Positions 1-11,639 of a DNA stretch of 64,000 nucleotides are shown here, piece after piece. A program made the position numbers and the translations under genes. Source of the DNA: Listeria fleischmannii subsp. fleischmannii LU2006-1 (GTDB lineage: Bacteria > Bacillota > Bacilli > Lactobacillales > Listeriaceae); assembly GCF_000344175.1 (NCBI RefSeq), contig NZ_ALWW01000009.1, forward strand, positions 1 through 64,000, written 5' to 3'. Numbering within the stretch: the stretch's first letter is position 1; each line of letters starts with the position of its first letter. The notes beneath the pieces are model-generated. The model did not search any database and had not been told where the DNA came from. It saw only the letters and a list, made by a program, of their open reading frames with translations.

Positions 1-104
1 TTCCGCAAAGTTCCACTTTTTTGGGAAAACCAGTATCAGTTTAAAGCGACGAAGAGTCATCTTCTTAAAGCGATTCGTTTTTATCGAACTACTGTTTTTG
101 ACAT
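1..104 (-). CDS. rpsU: 5' fragment of ribosomal protein S21, broken by several indels at the window edge
   Basis: Reading leftwards from the ATG at 104, the first seven codons give MSKTVVR, the usual start of S21, and are then closed by a stop. The next S21 pieces continue in other frames: KNESL at about 68-82 and LRRFK at about 40-54. Small insertions separate them. A strong ribosome-binding site (GGAGGGAGGG) lies just upstream at 111-120. S21 is a small-subunit protein near the anti-Shine-Dalgarno region. Position next to rsmE matches Listeria. The many insertions in 100 bases suggest a low-quality contig end rather than a real pseudogene. The 3' part is outside the window. Confidence 0.7.
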
Positions 105-226
105 CTCTCTTTCCCTCCCTCCGACACTTACATGGACTAGTGAAAGTCCTTATAAGGCTTCAGAATGCTAGCGAACTGTTAGCGAGATTCTGAAAGCATA
201 ACAGGATAAGCATTCACTCACTTAAA

Positions 227-255
227 ATTATATATGAAACCTGTTTTTGCGTCAA
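227..255 (-). promoter_or_regulatory. Sigma-A promoter of rpsU
   Basis: On the minus strand a TTGACG -35 (250-255) and a perfect TATAAT -10 (227-232) are separated by 17 bases. Transcription would start near 220 and leave a leader of about 115 nt before rpsU. The leader contains an imperfect inverted repeat near 161-192 (CAGAAT arms). Confidence 0.75.
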
Positions 256-284
256 CATGAAATCGTTAACTTTACTAATTTTCT

Positions 285-1043
285 TTAAAAACTTTTTTCA
301 AGCTCAAAATGATAAGAAGCGGCTGCTAAAAAATATAAAGGTGCTGTTTCCGTTCTTAAAATCCGCGAACCAAGCCCCGCAAAAAGCACATTCGCTTGTG
401 TAAGTAACTTCACTTCCTTATCACCAACACCACCTTCTGGGCCAAAAATAACTAAAAGTTTTTCTCCAGGCTTCATTTTTTCAAATGTTGAAACTAGTGT
501 CTTCGTCTCATTTAAACGCGCACTTTCTTCATACGCCAAAAGAACATAATCAAATTCAGCAAGCCTATTCATAAGCACCGTGAAACTCTCACAAAACGAA
601 ATAGTTGGAATATGCGTCCGGTGAGATTGTTCAGCTGCTTCCTTTGCAATTTTTTCTAAACGTTCTATTTTTTTACGCACTTTTTTCGTCTCCCACTTAG
701 AGATAGAACGCTCTGCCGCAAAAGGAACAAAAGAAAATGCGCCTAGCTCGGTTGCCTTTTGCACAATTAAATCTAATTTATCACCCTTTGGCAAACCACT
801 CGCAATCGTGATTTGTACAGGTAATTCAGGACTCTTTTCTATGTTTTCCTGTGCACTTAATTTGACCGCGCTCTCACCAATTTCAATCACTTCCGCAATA
901 AACGCATTTTCCTCTTTGTCCACAATATACACTTTTTCTCCGGACTTCATACGCATCACGCGAGACATATGATGAAAGTCATCACCCGAAATAAAAAACG
1001 GCTCAAAAAGACTTAACTTTTCATTCGTAAAGTACCGTTGCAT
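285..1043 (-). CDS. rsmE: 16S rRNA m3U1498 methyltransferase RsmE
   Basis: RsmE methylates N3 of U1498 in 16S rRNA using S-adenosylmethionine; it is a SPOUT-fold enzyme. The protein starts MQRYF, has an N-terminal PUA-like part, and carries the C-terminal SPOUT knot motifs FGPEGG and LGSRILRTETA that bind the cofactor. I place the start at the ATG at 1043, because GAGGCG lies upstream at suitable distance and the ORF upstream of it merely overlaps prmA. That gives 252 residues, normal for the family. It follows prmA with one base between stop and start, so the two are surely cotranscribed. Confidence 0.93.
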   Translation of the reverse strand: MQRYFTNEKLSLFEPFFISGDDFHHMSRVMRMKSGEKVYIVDKEENAFIAEVIEIGESAVKLSAQENIEKSPELPVQITIASGLPKGDKLDLIVQKATELGAFSFVPFAAERSISKWETKKVRKKIERLEKIAKEAAEQSHRTHIPTISFCESFTVLMNRLAEFDYVLLAYEESARLNETKTLVSTFEKMKPGEKLLVIFGPEGGVGDKEVKLLTQANVLFAGLGSRILRTETAPLYFLAAASYHFELEKSF

Positions 1044-1044
1044 C

Positions 1045-1986
1045 TTAATTTTCGCCTCGTTTCGCAATAACCGCGACCCAGTCCCCTTGTACTTCCGTAG
1101 TAAGAACCGTTAACCCAGCCGCACGGATAGCCTCTCTCACAGTCTCCGCTTTTTCTGCAATAATTCCAGATGCAATAAATAGTCCGCCTGGTTTTAGCGT
1201 GTTATATACATCTTCTGGGAAAAGTAAAATCACCTCGGCTAAAATATTAGCCACAATAACATCAACCCGCTCGAAAACCCCATCGAGCAAATTATTTTGT
1301 CTCAGCGTAACAATTGCCTCCACATGATTTTGATTAATATTCTCCTCAGCCGCTCTAACAGCGACCTCATCTAAATCCATCGCAAGAACTTTTTCCGCGC
1401 CTAGTTTCGCACTTAAAATCGACAAAACACCAGATCCCGTCCCAACATCAATAACCGAATCATTTTTCTTTAAATAAGTTTCAAGTGCGCGCATACAAAG
1501 CTGTGTTGTAGGGTGTGTGCCCGTTCCAAAGGCCATCCCAGGATCTAGCTCAATGACAATTTCATTTTCCCTGCCTTGATAGTTTTCCCAAGTTGGTGCG
1601 ACGGTGATTTGTTCCGTAATTTGAACAGGATGGTAATATTTTTTCCAAGCCGTCGCCCAATCATCATCATTCACATCGTTTACTTGGAAACTAAGATCGC
1701 CTAGTGCAATATCAAATTGCTTTAAATTTCGGATCGTTTGTTCCATTTCAGCTAATTGCGCCAGAAATTCATCCGTTTTTAAAAAATAAGCTTTAATGAC
1801 TACTCCGTCTTCCGGATAATCAGCGGCGTTTAGCGCATAAATTTCACCGAATTTATCTTCTCGTTCTCTGTGAAAATCAATCGCATCCGTAATAGAAACG
1901 CCGCTAGCTCCGTATTCAGTCAATTGATTGGCTACGGGTTCCACCGCTTCATTTAATGTATGGATTTCAACCTCAGACCACTCCAT
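1045..1986 (-). CDS. prmA: Ribosomal protein L11 methyltransferase PrmA
   Basis: PrmA trimethylates ribosomal protein L11 with S-adenosylmethionine. The 313-residue protein has the family's usual length. Its C-terminal Rossmann domain shows the SAM-binding stretch [13 protein letters not shown], an acidic residue at the end of the next strand (MDLDEVAV), and the NILA catalytic-loop motif typical of PrmA. A GGAGG-like site precedes the ATG. It lies downstream of dnaJ behind a strong intrinsic terminator, so it is expressed either by readthrough from the heat-shock operon or by an unseen promoter. Confidence 0.95.
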   Translation of the reverse strand: MEWSEVEIHTLNEAVEPVANQLTEYGASGVSITDAIDFHREREDKFGEIYALNAADYPEDGVVIKAYFLKTDEFLAQLAEMEQTIRNLKQFDIALGDLSFQVNDVNDDDWATAWKKYYHPVQITEQITVAPTWENYQGRENEIVIELDPGMAFGTGTHPTTQLCMRALETYLKKNDSVIDVGTGSGVLSILSAKLGAEKVLAMDLDEVAVRAAEENINQNHVEAIVTLRQNNLLDGVFERVDVIVANILAEVILLFPEDVYNTLKPGGLFIASGIIAEKAETVREAIRAAGLTVLTTEVQGDWVAVIAKRGEN

Positions 1987-2005
1987 TTTACTAACTCCTC
2001 CTATA

Positions 2006-2049
2006 TAAAAAACCGTATGTTGAAAACCAATTTTTAGTCAACATACGGT
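2006..2049 (-). terminator. Terminator after dnaJ
   Basis: A perfect 12-bp stem, ACCGTATGTTGA with TCAACATACGGT (2012-2023 and 2038-2049), is followed on the minus strand by six T residues. It separates the heat-shock operon from prmA-rsmE. Confidence 0.85.
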
Positions 2050-2055
2050 CTTAAA

Positions 2056-3192
2056 TTAGTCGCCTTTAAATGCTTTTTTCATTTTATCAAAAAAACCAGA
2101 TGTCTGCTCATCCACTTTATCGCCTGTTGTGGTCGCAAACTCACGTAAAAGCTCTTTTTGTTTATCATCTAGTTTCTTCGGTACTATAACCTTAACAGAC
2201 ACGTGTTGATCTCCCGTACCGTTTCCGCGTAAGTGCGGCACACCTTTCCCGCGCATTCTAAATGTTGTACCTGTTTGGGTACCTGCTGGGATTTTAAGCC
2301 GTACTTTTCCGTGTACAGTTGGGACATCAATTTCATCGCCAAGTGCGGCTTGAACGAAAGTAAGCGGCACTTCTACAAAAATGTCATCTCCTTCGCGTTC
2401 GAAAAATTCATCTGGAATAATAACGAATACAACGAATAAATCGCCGTTTGGTCCTCCGTTAATTCCAGCTTCACCTTCACCTGCAACACGCATTTGTTGG
2501 CCATCATTAACACCTGCTGGAACTTTTAAGCTGATTTTTTTCGTTTTCTTCACGCGACCTGTTCCGTGACAAGTCGAACATTTGTCTTTGATTTCCTTGC
2601 CGGTTCCGTTACAGTAACTACATGTGCGTTTATTGACGATTCGTCCAAATGGTGTATTTTGTTCAACATTAATCGTTCCTTTTCCGTCACAGTGCGAACA
2701 TTTTTCCGGGTGGGTTCCAGGTTTTGCACCTGAACCATGACATGTATCACACTCTTCCTCACGAGGAATTTCGATTTCAGCTTCTTTACCAAAAACGGCT
2801 TCTTTAAATTTAAGACGCATGGTATATTGCAAATCATTCCCTTGACGTGGTGCATTTGGATCTTGTCTAGCTCCTCCACCGCCAAAGAATGTATCAAAAA
2901 TATCTTCAAAGCCAGAGAATCCGCCACCAGAGAAACCACCGGAAAATCCTCCGCCTCCGCCAAACCCTTGGTTAGGATCAACATGTCCGTACTGATCATA
3001 TTGCGCACGTTTGTTTTCATCGCTCAATACTTCATAAGCTTCTGAAATTTCCTTGAATTTTTCGTCGGCGCCACTTTCTTTATTGATATCCGGATGGTAC
3101 TTTTTGGACAGTTTCCGGTATGCTTTTTTTATTTCATCTGCTGAAGCGCTCTTTGAAACGCCAAGTACTTCATAATAATCGCGTTTGGCCAT
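2056..3192 (-). CDS. dnaJ: Chaperone DnaJ (Hsp40)
   Basis: DnaJ stimulates DnaK ATPase and delivers unfolded substrates. Domains in order: J domain (residues 1-70) with the HPD motif at 33-35; a Gly/Phe-rich linker (about 75-110); a zinc-binding domain with four CxxCxGxG repeats ([32 protein letters not shown]); and the C-terminal substrate-binding beta domains. At 378 residues it is a full-length type I DnaJ. The start ATG is preceded by AAAGGAGTG. It follows dnaK with a gap of 120 bases that contains a weak hairpin and a likely separate promoter, so it may be expressed partly independently of CIRCE control. Confidence 0.98.
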   Translation of the reverse strand: MAKRDYYEVLGVSKSASADEIKKAYRKLSKKYHPDINKESGADEKFKEISEAYEVLSDENKRAQYDQYGHVDPNQGFGGGGGFSGGFSGGGFSGFEDIFDTFFGGGGARQDPNAPRQGNDLQYTMRLKFKEAVFGKEAEIEIPREEECDTCHGSGAKPGTHPEKCSHCDGKGTINVEQNTPFGRIVNKRTCSYCNGTGKEIKDKCSTCHGTGRVKKTKKISLKVPAGVNDGQQMRVAGEGEAGINGGPNGDLFVVFVIIPDEFFEREGDDIFVEVPLTFVQAALGDEIDVPTVHGKVRLKIPAGTQTGTTFRMRGKGVPHLRGNGTGDQHVSVKVIVPKKLDDKQKELLREFATTTGDKVDEQTSGFFDKMKKAFKGD

Positions 3193-3224
3193 CCGCCATC
3201 ACTCCTTTTCCATTATCCTTACGT

Positions 3225-3233
3225 ATTGTATCA
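3225..3233 (-). promoter_or_regulatory. Possible extended -10 promoter for dnaJ
   Basis: The minus strand reads TGATACAAT here, an extended -10 (TGnTACAAT), about 35 bases upstream of the dnaJ start. I see no good -35. Further upstream, at about 3269-3300, a hairpin with arms GGTCAAAG and CTTTGGCC followed by TTTT may act as a partial terminator between dnaK and dnaJ. Confidence 0.4.
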
Positions 3234-3312
3234 CAAGAAAATCGATAAGAACAGTTCATAAGTTCGAAAAGGCCAAAGCCAGCAAGACTTTGACCCCTTC
3301 TTTTAAAACAAC

Positions 3313-5163
<1,851 letters not shown>

Positions 5164-5196
5164 TTAAATTCCTCCTGATATATAAAATTAAAGTTT

Positions 5197-5763
5197 TTAT
5201 TCGTTTACTTTGACCATCGAAGGTCTAATGACCCGGTCTTTAATTTTGTAACCTTTTTGAAGTTCTGCTGTAATCTCATTACTTGCCGCATTTTCATCTT
5301 GATCTTGCATAATAGCTTGATGGAAATTGGGATCAAATTGTTCACCTAAAGCAGGAATACTTTCGATACCTTCTTTTTCAAAAGCTGTCATAATCTGGCT
5401 ATAAACCATGTTCATGCCTTTTAATATCGCTTGTACTTCCTCATTATCAGATTCTGTATCAAGCGCCTTTTCAAAACTATCAAGCGCCGGTAAGAGATCC
5501 TCAGCTAAACTTTGAGAACGAAACTTTGTCGCTGCCTCACGTTCTGTTGTGTGGCGTTTTTTTACGTTTTCAAAATCAGCATGTAAACGCAAATAGCGAT
5601 CTTCTTGCTTCGAAAGTTCTCTTTCAAGTTCTTCAATCTTTGTTTCCAAAGCTTTTACAGCTTCTTGATCTTTCATTTCAACTTCTACTTCATTAATCTC
5701 AACATCTGCTTCTTTTTGAATTTCTTCTTCCAATTTAGCTTGCTTATCTTTTTTCTCAGACAA
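5197..5763 (-). CDS. grpE: Nucleotide exchange factor GrpE
   Basis: GrpE releases ADP from DnaK. The protein has a long N-terminal coiled coil (about residues 35-85) and a C-terminal beta domain with the family signature around [12 protein letters not shown] and [13 protein letters not shown] start it at the TTG at 5763: AGGAGGTGA lies 6-7 bases upstream, whereas the GTG at 5772 is part of that ribosome-binding site. The product is then 188 residues and begins MSEKKDK. It lies between hrcA and dnaK in the heat-shock operon. Confidence 0.95.
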   Translation of the reverse strand: MSEKKDKQAKLEEEIQKEADVEINEVEVEMKDQEAVKALETKIEELERELSKQEDRYLRLHADFENVKKRHTTEREAATKFRSQSLAEDLLPALDSFEKALDTESDNEEVQAILKGMNMVYSQIMTAFEKEGIESIPALGEQFDPNFHQAIMQDQDENAASNEITAELQKGYKIKDRVIRPSMVKVNE

Positions 5764-5805
5764 AAGTGTCACCTCCTGAAAAAACGCTTGTTTCTCCAGC
5801 CCTTT

Positions 5806-6842
5806 CTATTTTTGATTCTCATGATAAAGTTTTGTTAAAACAGTCGTTAAATCTTGACTAAACACATCTACTAAGCCAAGCATTCGGCTATATTCCATCC
5901 TTGTTGGGCCTAGTAAGACAATCCCACCGACTCGCTCATCCGCAATTCGGTAAGTTGCTGTAATGATGCTTAAATCATCCATGAATTCATTATTTAGTTC
6001 ACGGCCAAATTTGACCGAAACCCCATCAGGAATGTCACGGAATAAATCATAAAGAACATCTTCTGCTTCTACCAGTTGTAAGAAACCACGAATTTTCGCA
6101 ACATCATGAAATTCAGGTTGATTTAAAATATTCGTTTTCCCTCCGAGATAAATGCGCTCTTTATTGACACGATGAAATGTATTTAATAAAATTTCGCTCA
6201 TATACTCGGCATTTTCAACATGTTTGGTAAGAAGCTCCTCAACTTCATGTTCAATGCGGGTTTCCAGTGCGTCAAGCGGAACTCCGACCAAACGATCATT
6301 TAAAATATTCACTGTTCGTTCCATATCAGACGGTGTCACGCCAATTGGGAGTGTCACCAAATGATTATCCACATGCCCTTGATCCGTGATTAAAATCAGC
6401 ATAGCTTGCTGGCGACTAATGGGCACAAAACGAAAGCCACTAAGTTTATTCACAGCTGAATTCGGCCCAAGTACAATGGATGTATAACTTGTTAATTCCG
6501 AAAGTAACGATGCTGAGTTTTGAATAACTTCTTCTGCCTCATCATAATCTGCCTGAAACACGGACTGAATAATCTGCCTATCCTCTTTGGAAAGTTTTTT
6601 CGGTTTTAATAAATAATCTACATAAAACCGGTATCCTTTTCAGACGGGACACGTCCAGAAGAGGAATGCGTTTTTTCAATGAATCCATATTCTTCAAGCA
6701 CGCTCATTTCATTTCGAATTGTCGCAGAGCTGTATGGAAGGTCGCTTTCTTTTAATAGATTTTTTGAACCTACAGGCTGAACAGTCCAAGTGAAATGATC
6801 GATAATCGCTCGAAAAATCTGAAGCTGCCTTTCCGTCAACAT
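5806..6842 (-). CDS. hrcA: Heat-inducible repressor HrcA, frameshifted as read
   Basis: HrcA binds the CIRCE operator and represses class I heat-shock genes. The N-terminal winged helix is read from ATG 6842 ([14 protein letters not shown]), preceded by AGAGGTGA; a start at 6866 would lie inside CIRCE. The frame breaks near 6637-6640, where four T (A on the coding strand) stand and five would restore the expected [13 protein letters not shown]. The remainder, with the HrcA GAF-like core ([11 protein letters not shown] near the end), then continues to the stop at 5806. With the extra base the protein is 345 residues, full length. Homopolymer context points to sequencing error. Confidence 0.92.
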
Positions 6843-6859
6843 ACCTTTCACCTCTTTTT

Positions 6860-6886
6860 TTAGCACTCAAATCGTCCAAGTGCTAA
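6860..6886 (-). promoter_or_regulatory. CIRCE operator of the hrcA operon
   Basis: TTAGCACTC, nine bases, then AAGTGCTAA: the CIRCE consensus with one mismatch (A for G at 6878) in the second arm. It lies in the leader between promoter and hrcA start, the standard position for HrcA autorepression. Confidence 0.95.
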
Positions 6887-6901
6887 ATACAAGTATAAAT
6901 T

Positions 6902-6926
6902 TACCAAACAAATCAGCTCTAGTCAA
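6902..6926 (-). promoter_or_regulatory. Probable sigma-A promoter of the hrcA operon
   Basis: On the minus strand TTGACT (6921-6926) is followed after 17 bases by TAAATT (about 6898-6903), a four-of-six -10. A TATACT lies a few bases further but at poor spacing. The promoter would place CIRCE at the start of the transcript. Confidence 0.5.
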
Positions 6927-6990
6927 CTGAAAACACTTCATTTCCGACTAAAGACTGACATGTTTGGTCAAAATTGGTCAACCATGCGAT

Positions 6991-8118
6991 TTATAAGAAC
7001 TCACGAAATACATTATTTCCTAAAAAACGACCTGCTTTTGTTAATTTTACATTTTCCTTTGTATTTTCTAACCATCCTTTTTCCGATGTCACTTGAATCG
7101 CTTCCTTAAAAGTAGTATCTAATTCTTGCCCAAACTTCTCAAAAAACCGTGCTTTACTAACACCACTCACTTTACGAAGCCCTAAGAACATTTCTTCTTC
7201 CATTTCTTCTTTTGGCGTTAAATCCTTGGTTTGAAAAACAGGAAGTCGATTTTCTTCAAGCGGCGTCATATATTGCTTAAGCGGACCAAAATTACTATAC
7301 CTCGTATCACTTAAATAGCCATGTGCCCCTGCACCAAACCCAAAATAATGTTCATTGCTCCAATAAACGATATTATGGCGACTTTGAAAACCTTCTTTGG
7401 CAAAATTGCTGATTTCGTACTGTTTCTTTCCGTGACGCTCCATTTCATTCATCAAAAAGGCATACATATTCGCCTCCGCATCTTGAGTGGGCAAAATAAG
7501 TTGTCCTTTTTGCATCAAATTATAAAATATCGTTTTTGGTTCAATAATGAGCGAATACGCCGAATAATGTGGTAAATCCAGTGCTAACGCCTGATGTAAC
7601 GTATCTTTAAAATCCGCTTCCGTTTGCCCTGGCAAGCTAAAAATTAAATCAATACTCACATTTTCAAAACCAACCTCTTCCATATTGCGAATGGATTGAT
7701 AAACATCTTTTACAGTATGGATTCTACCAATTTTTTTAAGCAGTTCATTGTTAAAACTTTGAACCCCCATACTAATACGATTGACGCCACTTCGTTTCAT
7801 CGCTTTTAATTTAGAAACAGAAAGATCTCCTGGGTTCGCCTCAAACGAAAATTCTACATTTTTAGAAAGGGGGAAGATGCGGTGAACAGATTCAGAAAGG
7901 CGCTCAATTTGTGATTCATTTAAAGTCGTTGGCGTCCCGCCCCCGACAAATACCGTTTCAACAGTATCAAGCGACCTCCCTTTTGTTTTCATCTCCATTT
8001 CTTTAATGAGTAAATCAACATAGTGGTCAACTGGCTGCCCTTCTAAAAATACTTTATTAAAATCACAATAGTAACAAATGTGTTCACAAAAAGGAATATG
8101 AATATATACAGCGGTCAT
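6991..8118 (-). CDS. hemW: Radical SAM coproporphyrinogen oxidase-like heme chaperone HemW
   Basis: The protein belongs to the HemN/HemW radical SAM family. The motif CEHICYYC near the N-terminus provides the three cysteines (CxxxCxxC) for the 4Fe-4S cluster. GGGTPT and the following elongated TIM-barrel motifs (SFEANPGDL, RISMGVQSF) match. At about 375 residues and without the longer N-terminus of true HemN, it fits HemW, a heme-trafficking chaperone, although older annotation calls it oxygen-independent coproporphyrinogen III oxidase. Start: ATG 8118; the in-frame GTG at 8127 is possible, and neither has a strong ribosome-binding site. It lies between lepA and hrcA, the order also seen in Bacillus. 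Confidence 0.88.
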   Translation of the reverse strand: MTAVYIHIPFCEHICYYCDFNKVFLEGQPVDHYVDLLIKEMEMKTKGRSLDTVETVFVGGGTPTTLNESQIERLSESVHRIFPLSKNVEFSFEANPGDLSVSKLKAMKRSGVNRISMGVQSFNNELLKKIGRIHTVKDVYQSIRNMEEVGFENVSIDLIFSLPGQTEADFKDTLHQALALDLPHYSAYSLIIEPKTIFYNLMQKGQLILPTQDAEANMYAFLMNEMERHGKKQYEISNFAKEGFQSRHNIVYWSNEHYFGFGAGAHGYLSDTRYSNFGPLKQYMTPLEENRLPVFQTKDLTPKEEMEEEMFLGLRKVSGVSKARFFEKFGQELDTTFKEAIQVTSEKGWLENTKENVKLTKAGRFLGNNVFREFL

Positions 8119-8136
8119 TTGCGCCACTTCTTTCTT

Positions 8137-8171
8137 TAAAAAAGAGCCGCCAGAAAAGCGGCAACTCTTTC
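8137..8171 (-). terminator. Terminator after lepA
   Basis: On the minus strand an imperfect hairpin with a GCCGC/GCGGC core and AAAGA/TCTTT outer arms is followed by a T tract, just after the lepA stop and before hemW. Confidence 0.7.
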
Positions 8172-8176
8172 ATTTT

Positions 8177-10003
8177 TTATTGATTGTCGTCCATTTTTAA
8201 AATTGCCATGAAAGCTTCTTGCGGCACTTCAACGGAACCGATTTGTTTCATTCGTTTCTTACCTTCTTTTTGTTTCTCTAAAAGTTTTCGTTTTCTTGAA
8301 ACATCCCCGCCATAACATTTGGCAAGAACATTTTTACGTAATGCTTTAATCGTCGAGCGGGCCACAATTTTCGTACCAATCGCAGCTTGAATAGGCACTT
8401 CAAATTGTTGGCGCGGAATTAGTTCGCGTAATTTTTCAACAATAATTTTACCGCGTTCATAGGCAAAATCACGGTGAACAATAAAGCTAAGCGCATCTAC
8501 TTTTTCCGCATTCAGTAAAATATCCATTTTAACGAGTTTCGAAGCCTGATAACCAAGCACTTCATAGTCAAACGAGGCATACCCTTTAGTACTTGATTTT
8601 AATTGGTCGAAGAAATCATATACGATTTCAGAAAGTGGAATTTCATAAATAATACTCACACGAATATCATCTAAATATTCCATCGTAATGAAATTGCCTC
8701 GTTTATTTTGCGCAAGTTCCATAACAGCACCAACATATTCATTTGGTACCATAACAGTTGCTTTTACATAAGGCTCTTCTACAGATAAAATAACACCCGG
8801 TTCTGGCATTTCTGCAGGATTATCCACAATAATTTGTTCCCCGTCTGTCAAATTCACATGGTAAATAACACTTGGTGCTGTTGTAATTAAGTCAATATTA
8901 AATTCTCGTTCAATTCGTTCCTGAATGATTTCCATATGCAAAAGACCTAAAAATCCAGAGCGGAATCCAAAACCTAATGCTTGAGAAGTTTCAGCTTCAA
9001 ATTGCAGAGCTGAATCATTTAATTCTAGTTTTTCAAGTGCATCCCGTAAATCATTATATTTAGAGGAATCAATCGGATATAATCCGCAGTATACCATTGG
9101 ATTTAACTTCCGGTACCCCGGTAACGCTTCAGATGCCGGATTGTTCGCAAGCGTAATAGTATCCCCGACACGCGTATCCCCAACATTTTTAATCGATGCT
9201 GTCAAATAACCTACATCGCCAACCATTAAAACATCTTGAGCAGTTGCTTTTGGTTTAAATACGCCTACTTCTGTTACTTCAAATTCTTTCCCATTAGACA
9301 TTAAGCGAATTTTATCCCCCGCTTTTACGGTTCCTTCTACAATACGAATATTAGCAATAACTCCACGATAAGCATCAAATACAGAATCAAAAATGAGCGC
9401 TTTTAGCGGCGCGTTTAGGTCACCTTTTGGTGCTGGCACCTTTTCAACAATTTGTTCTAATATTTCTTCAATACCTATCCCAGCTTTTGCAGAAGCTAAA
9501 ACAGCCTCGCTGGCATCCAGTCCAATAACATCTTCTATTTCCTCACGTACGCGCTCTGGATCTGCAGCAGGTAAATCAATTTTATTTATAACAGGTAAAA
9601 TTTCAAGGTCATTATCAAGGGCTAAATAGACATTGGCTAACGTTTGTGCTTCAATGCCTTGCGCCGCATCTACAACTAAAACAGCGCCTTCACATGCAGC
9701 CAGACTACGCGATACTTCATACGTAAAATCGACATGCCCTGGTGTATCAATAAGATGGAAAGTATAGGTCTCGCCATCTTTTGCTGTATAATTCAATTGA
9801 ACAGCATTTAGTTTTATTGTAATTCCACGTTCTCGTTCCAAATCCATTGAATCAAGTAGTTGATCCTTCATTTCACGATGCGTTAGTGCATGTGTTTTTT
9901 CTAAAATACGATCAGCTAAAGTTGACTTCCCATGGTCAATGTGAGCGATAATTGAAAAATTTCTTATTTTTCCTTGTCTTTCTAGCATTTCTTTTTTATT
10001 CAT
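8177..10003 (-). CDS. lepA: Elongation factor 4 (LepA)
   Basis: LepA/EF4 is a translational GTPase that acts on stalled or misplaced ribosomes. The 608-residue protein has the G1 motif AHIDHGKST, the switch region RERGITIK, G3 DTPGHVDF and G4 NKIDLP, followed by EF-G-like domains II, III and V and the LepA-specific C-terminal domain with its lysine/arginine-rich stretch ([16 protein letters not shown]). Length and order are standard. GGAGCTGGGATA precedes the ATG. It is transcribed divergently from rpsT, with its own promoter at 10057-10085. Confidence 0.98.
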   Translation of the reverse strand: MNKKEMLERQGKIRNFSIIAHIDHGKSTLADRILEKTHALTHREMKDQLLDSMDLERERGITIKLNAVQLNYTAKDGETYTFHLIDTPGHVDFTYEVSRSLAACEGAVLVVDAAQGIEAQTLANVYLALDNDLEILPVINKIDLPAADPERVREEIEDVIGLDASEAVLASAKAGIGIEEILEQIVEKVPAPKGDLNAPLKALIFDSVFDAYRGVIANIRIVEGTVKAGDKIRLMSNGKEFEVTEVGVFKPKATAQDVLMVGDVGYLTASIKNVGDTRVGDTITLANNPASEALPGYRKLNPMVYCGLYPIDSSKYNDLRDALEKLELNDSALQFEAETSQALGFGFRSGFLGLLHMEIIQERIEREFNIDLITTAPSVIYHVNLTDGEQIIVDNPAEMPEPGVILSVEEPYVKATVMVPNEYVGAVMELAQNKRGNFITMEYLDDIRVSIIYEIPLSEIVYDFFDQLKSSTKGYASFDYEVLGYQASKLVKMDILLNAEKVDALSFIVHRDFAYERGKIIVEKLRELIPRQQFEVPIQAAIGTKIVARSTIKALRKNVLAKCYGGDVSRKRKLLEKQKEGKKRMKQIGSVEVPQEAFMAILKMDDNQ

Positions 10004-10056
10004 TATCCCAGCTCCTGATTTTGGCTCATCCCTTATAAGATGGCAAGCTAAGGTTG

Positions 10057-10085
10057 ATTATATCAGTAGAAACATGATTATTCAA
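10057..10085 (-). promoter_or_regulatory. Sigma-A promoter of lepA
   Basis: Minus strand TTGAAT (10080-10085), 17-base spacer, TATAAT (10057-10062). It faces the rpsT promoter about 50 bases away. Confidence 0.8.
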
Positions 10086-10134
10086 TGACTTCTTTTAAAA
10101 ATAAGCTTTTTTAAATAAAAATCAGAAAGTATTA

Positions 10135-10163
10135 TTGCAAAACCGCCAATCTTTATGTATAAT
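10135..10163 (+). promoter_or_regulatory. Sigma-A promoter of rpsT
   Basis: TTGCAA (10135-10140), 17-base spacer, TATAAT (10158-10163). The transcript has a leader of about 70 nt before rpsT. Confidence 0.8.
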
Positions 10164-10242
10164 AGCATTTGTTCTGGTGTAATTTAAAAAGGTATGTTTT
10201 GAAATAAATAGTACCTCATTAGTTTGGACGGAGGTGAATGGA

Positions 10243-10494
10243 ATGCCAAATATTAAATCTGCGATTAAACGTGTAAAAACAACTGAAACACGCAACAGCC
10301 GTAACGTTGCTCAACGTTCCGCAATGCGTACAGCCATTAAAAAAGTAGAAGAAGCTGCTGCTACTAACGCTGACAATAAAGAAGAATTATTTGTTGCTGC
10401 GAGCAAAAAAATCGATTCTGCTGTATCTAAAGGCTTGATTCATAAAAACAAAGCGGCTCGTAACAAATCTCGCTTAGCTGCAAAAGTAAAATAA
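10243..10494 (+). CDS. rpsT: 30S ribosomal protein S20
   Basis: S20 binds 16S rRNA early in small-subunit assembly. The basic helical protein begins [18 protein letters not shown] and ends [10 protein letters not shown], both typical. The start is ATG 10243 because GGAGGTGAATGGA lies just upstream; a GTG at 10234 is part of that site. The product is 83 residues. The gene is monocistronic, with its own promoter and terminator. Confidence 0.98.
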   Translation: MPNIKSAIKRVKTTETRNSRNVAQRSAMRTAIKKVEEAAATNADNKEELFVAASKKIDSAVSKGLIHKNKAARNKSRLAAKVK

Positions 10495-10503
10495 TTGCGG
10501 AAA

Positions 10504-10526
10504 ACATCACGTTCGTGGTGTTTTTT
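10504..10526 (+). terminator. Terminator of rpsT
   Basis: ACATCAC, tetraloop GTTC, GTGGTGT, then a T run: a seven-pair hairpin with one wobble pair. Confidence 0.85.
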
Positions 10527-10536
10527 ATTTTGTTTA

Positions 10537-10570
10537 AAAACGCAGGTCGCATGCAACCTGCGTTTTATTT
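10537..10570 (-). terminator. Bidirectional terminator between rpsT and holA
   Basis: AAAACGCAGGT and ACCTGCGTTTT form an 11-bp stem, with T-rich tails on both strands. It ends holA on the minus strand and backs up rpsT on the plus strand. Confidence 0.85.
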
Positions 10571-10575
10571 TTGTT

Positions 10576-11616
10576 TTAAATTAATCCTTTTTGTTTCTTA
10601 CGATAATCTTCTAGCTCAAATAAAAACCACTCTAACTTCTGTTCACGATTACCAAAGCCTGTTTTTAGCTCTAAATCTATTTCTGAAACACGAAGTAGCG
10701 CAAAATTAAGTTCTTCTTGAGTAAAGCTTCTGGCCTGTTTAGCCGCAAGTTTCGCACGGAATGGATGGACTTTTAACATCCCCGCTGCCTGCTGAGAGCT
10801 ATAGCCTTCTTTTTCTAAAATTTTAAGTTGATTTAATAAGCGAAACTGGCTACCAACTAAAGCCATTATCTTAATAGGTTCTTCTTTTTGCTTTAATAAA
10901 TCATAATAAATCCGAAGTGCTCCCGCGATGTCTTGGGCAATCAATTTGTCGAGCAGTAAAAAAATATTTTGCTCCAAAGAGCGAACAACGATATTTTCTA
11001 CATCTTGCAGAACCACTTTTTTTTCTTCAAACTTATAAAGCATTAATTTGTCTAATTCATTCATAGCTGTTGTCAGATTACCGCTTGTAAGTTCAAACAA
11101 GTGTAAAATGGCCTCTTGTTGCATCTCAAATTGATTTTCTTTAATTTTATTTTGGATCCAAGCGATAAACTCTTTCTCATTAGGTCGTTTCGCTTCAATG
11201 ACAGTGGCTGTTTTTTTGAGCAACTTGGTTAATTTCTTACGTTCATCGAGCTTTTCAACATGAGCAACAATGCACAGAACGGAGTAATCAACTGGATTAT
11301 TTAAGTAGGCCTCTAATTTTTCTGGTTGATGTTCCACTTTGCTTTTGTTCTTTTCAGTTGTTAAAAAGCTAGGGTTGCTTGCTAAAACAAGTCGCTTGTC
11401 GCCAAAAAATGGTAAGGTTTCAACCTCTTCAAGCGCTAATTGGATTGGCGTTTCGTCTAAGTCAAAATTGGCATAATTAAATTCTAATTCATCTTCAGAA
11501 AGAACATTCTCAAGTAGTCGTTTTTTGGTTTCGTTAATAATATAATCTTCCACCCCGATTATTAAATAAACGGATGCGATTTTTTTCTGTTCTATTCTTT
11601 TCCATTCCTCTATCAA
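10576..11616 (-). CDS. holA: DNA polymerase III delta subunit
   Basis: The delta subunit is the wrench of the clamp loader and opens the beta clamp. The protein fits the HolA/YqeN family: an N-terminal AAA-like domain without a functional Walker A, a middle helical domain, and a C-terminal collar domain (about residues 215-345). I choose the TTG at 11616 (MIEEWKRIEQKK), nine bases after AAGGAGG; the GTG at 11625 sits directly against that site. Length 346 is normal. It follows comEC by 23 bases, the Bacillus order comEC-holA. Confidence 0.93.
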   Translation of the reverse strand: MIEEWKRIEQKKIASVYLIIGVEDYIINETKKRLLENVLSEDELEFNYANFDLDETPIQLALEEVETLPFFGDKRLVLASNPSFLTTEKNKSKVEHQPEKLEAYLNNPVDYSVLCIVAHVEKLDERKKLTKLLKKTATVIEAKRPNEKEFIAWIQNKIKENQFEMQQEAILHLFELTSGNLTTAMNELDKLMLYKFEEKKVVLQDVENIVVRSLEQNIFLLLDKLIAQDIAGALRIYYDLLKQKEEPIKIMALVGSQFRLLNQLKILEKEGYSSQQAAGMLKVHPFRAKLAAKQARSFTQEELNFALLRVSEIDLELKTGFGNREQKLEWFLFELEDYRKKQKGLI

Positions 11617-11639
11617 AAGAACCACTCCTCCTTTTCATC

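Noticed and set aside
2233-2439. Open frames opposite dnaJ, dnaK, alaS, recD2 and recJ
   Set aside because: They lack ribosome-binding sites and family-like composition and lie opposite highly conserved genes; they are shadows.
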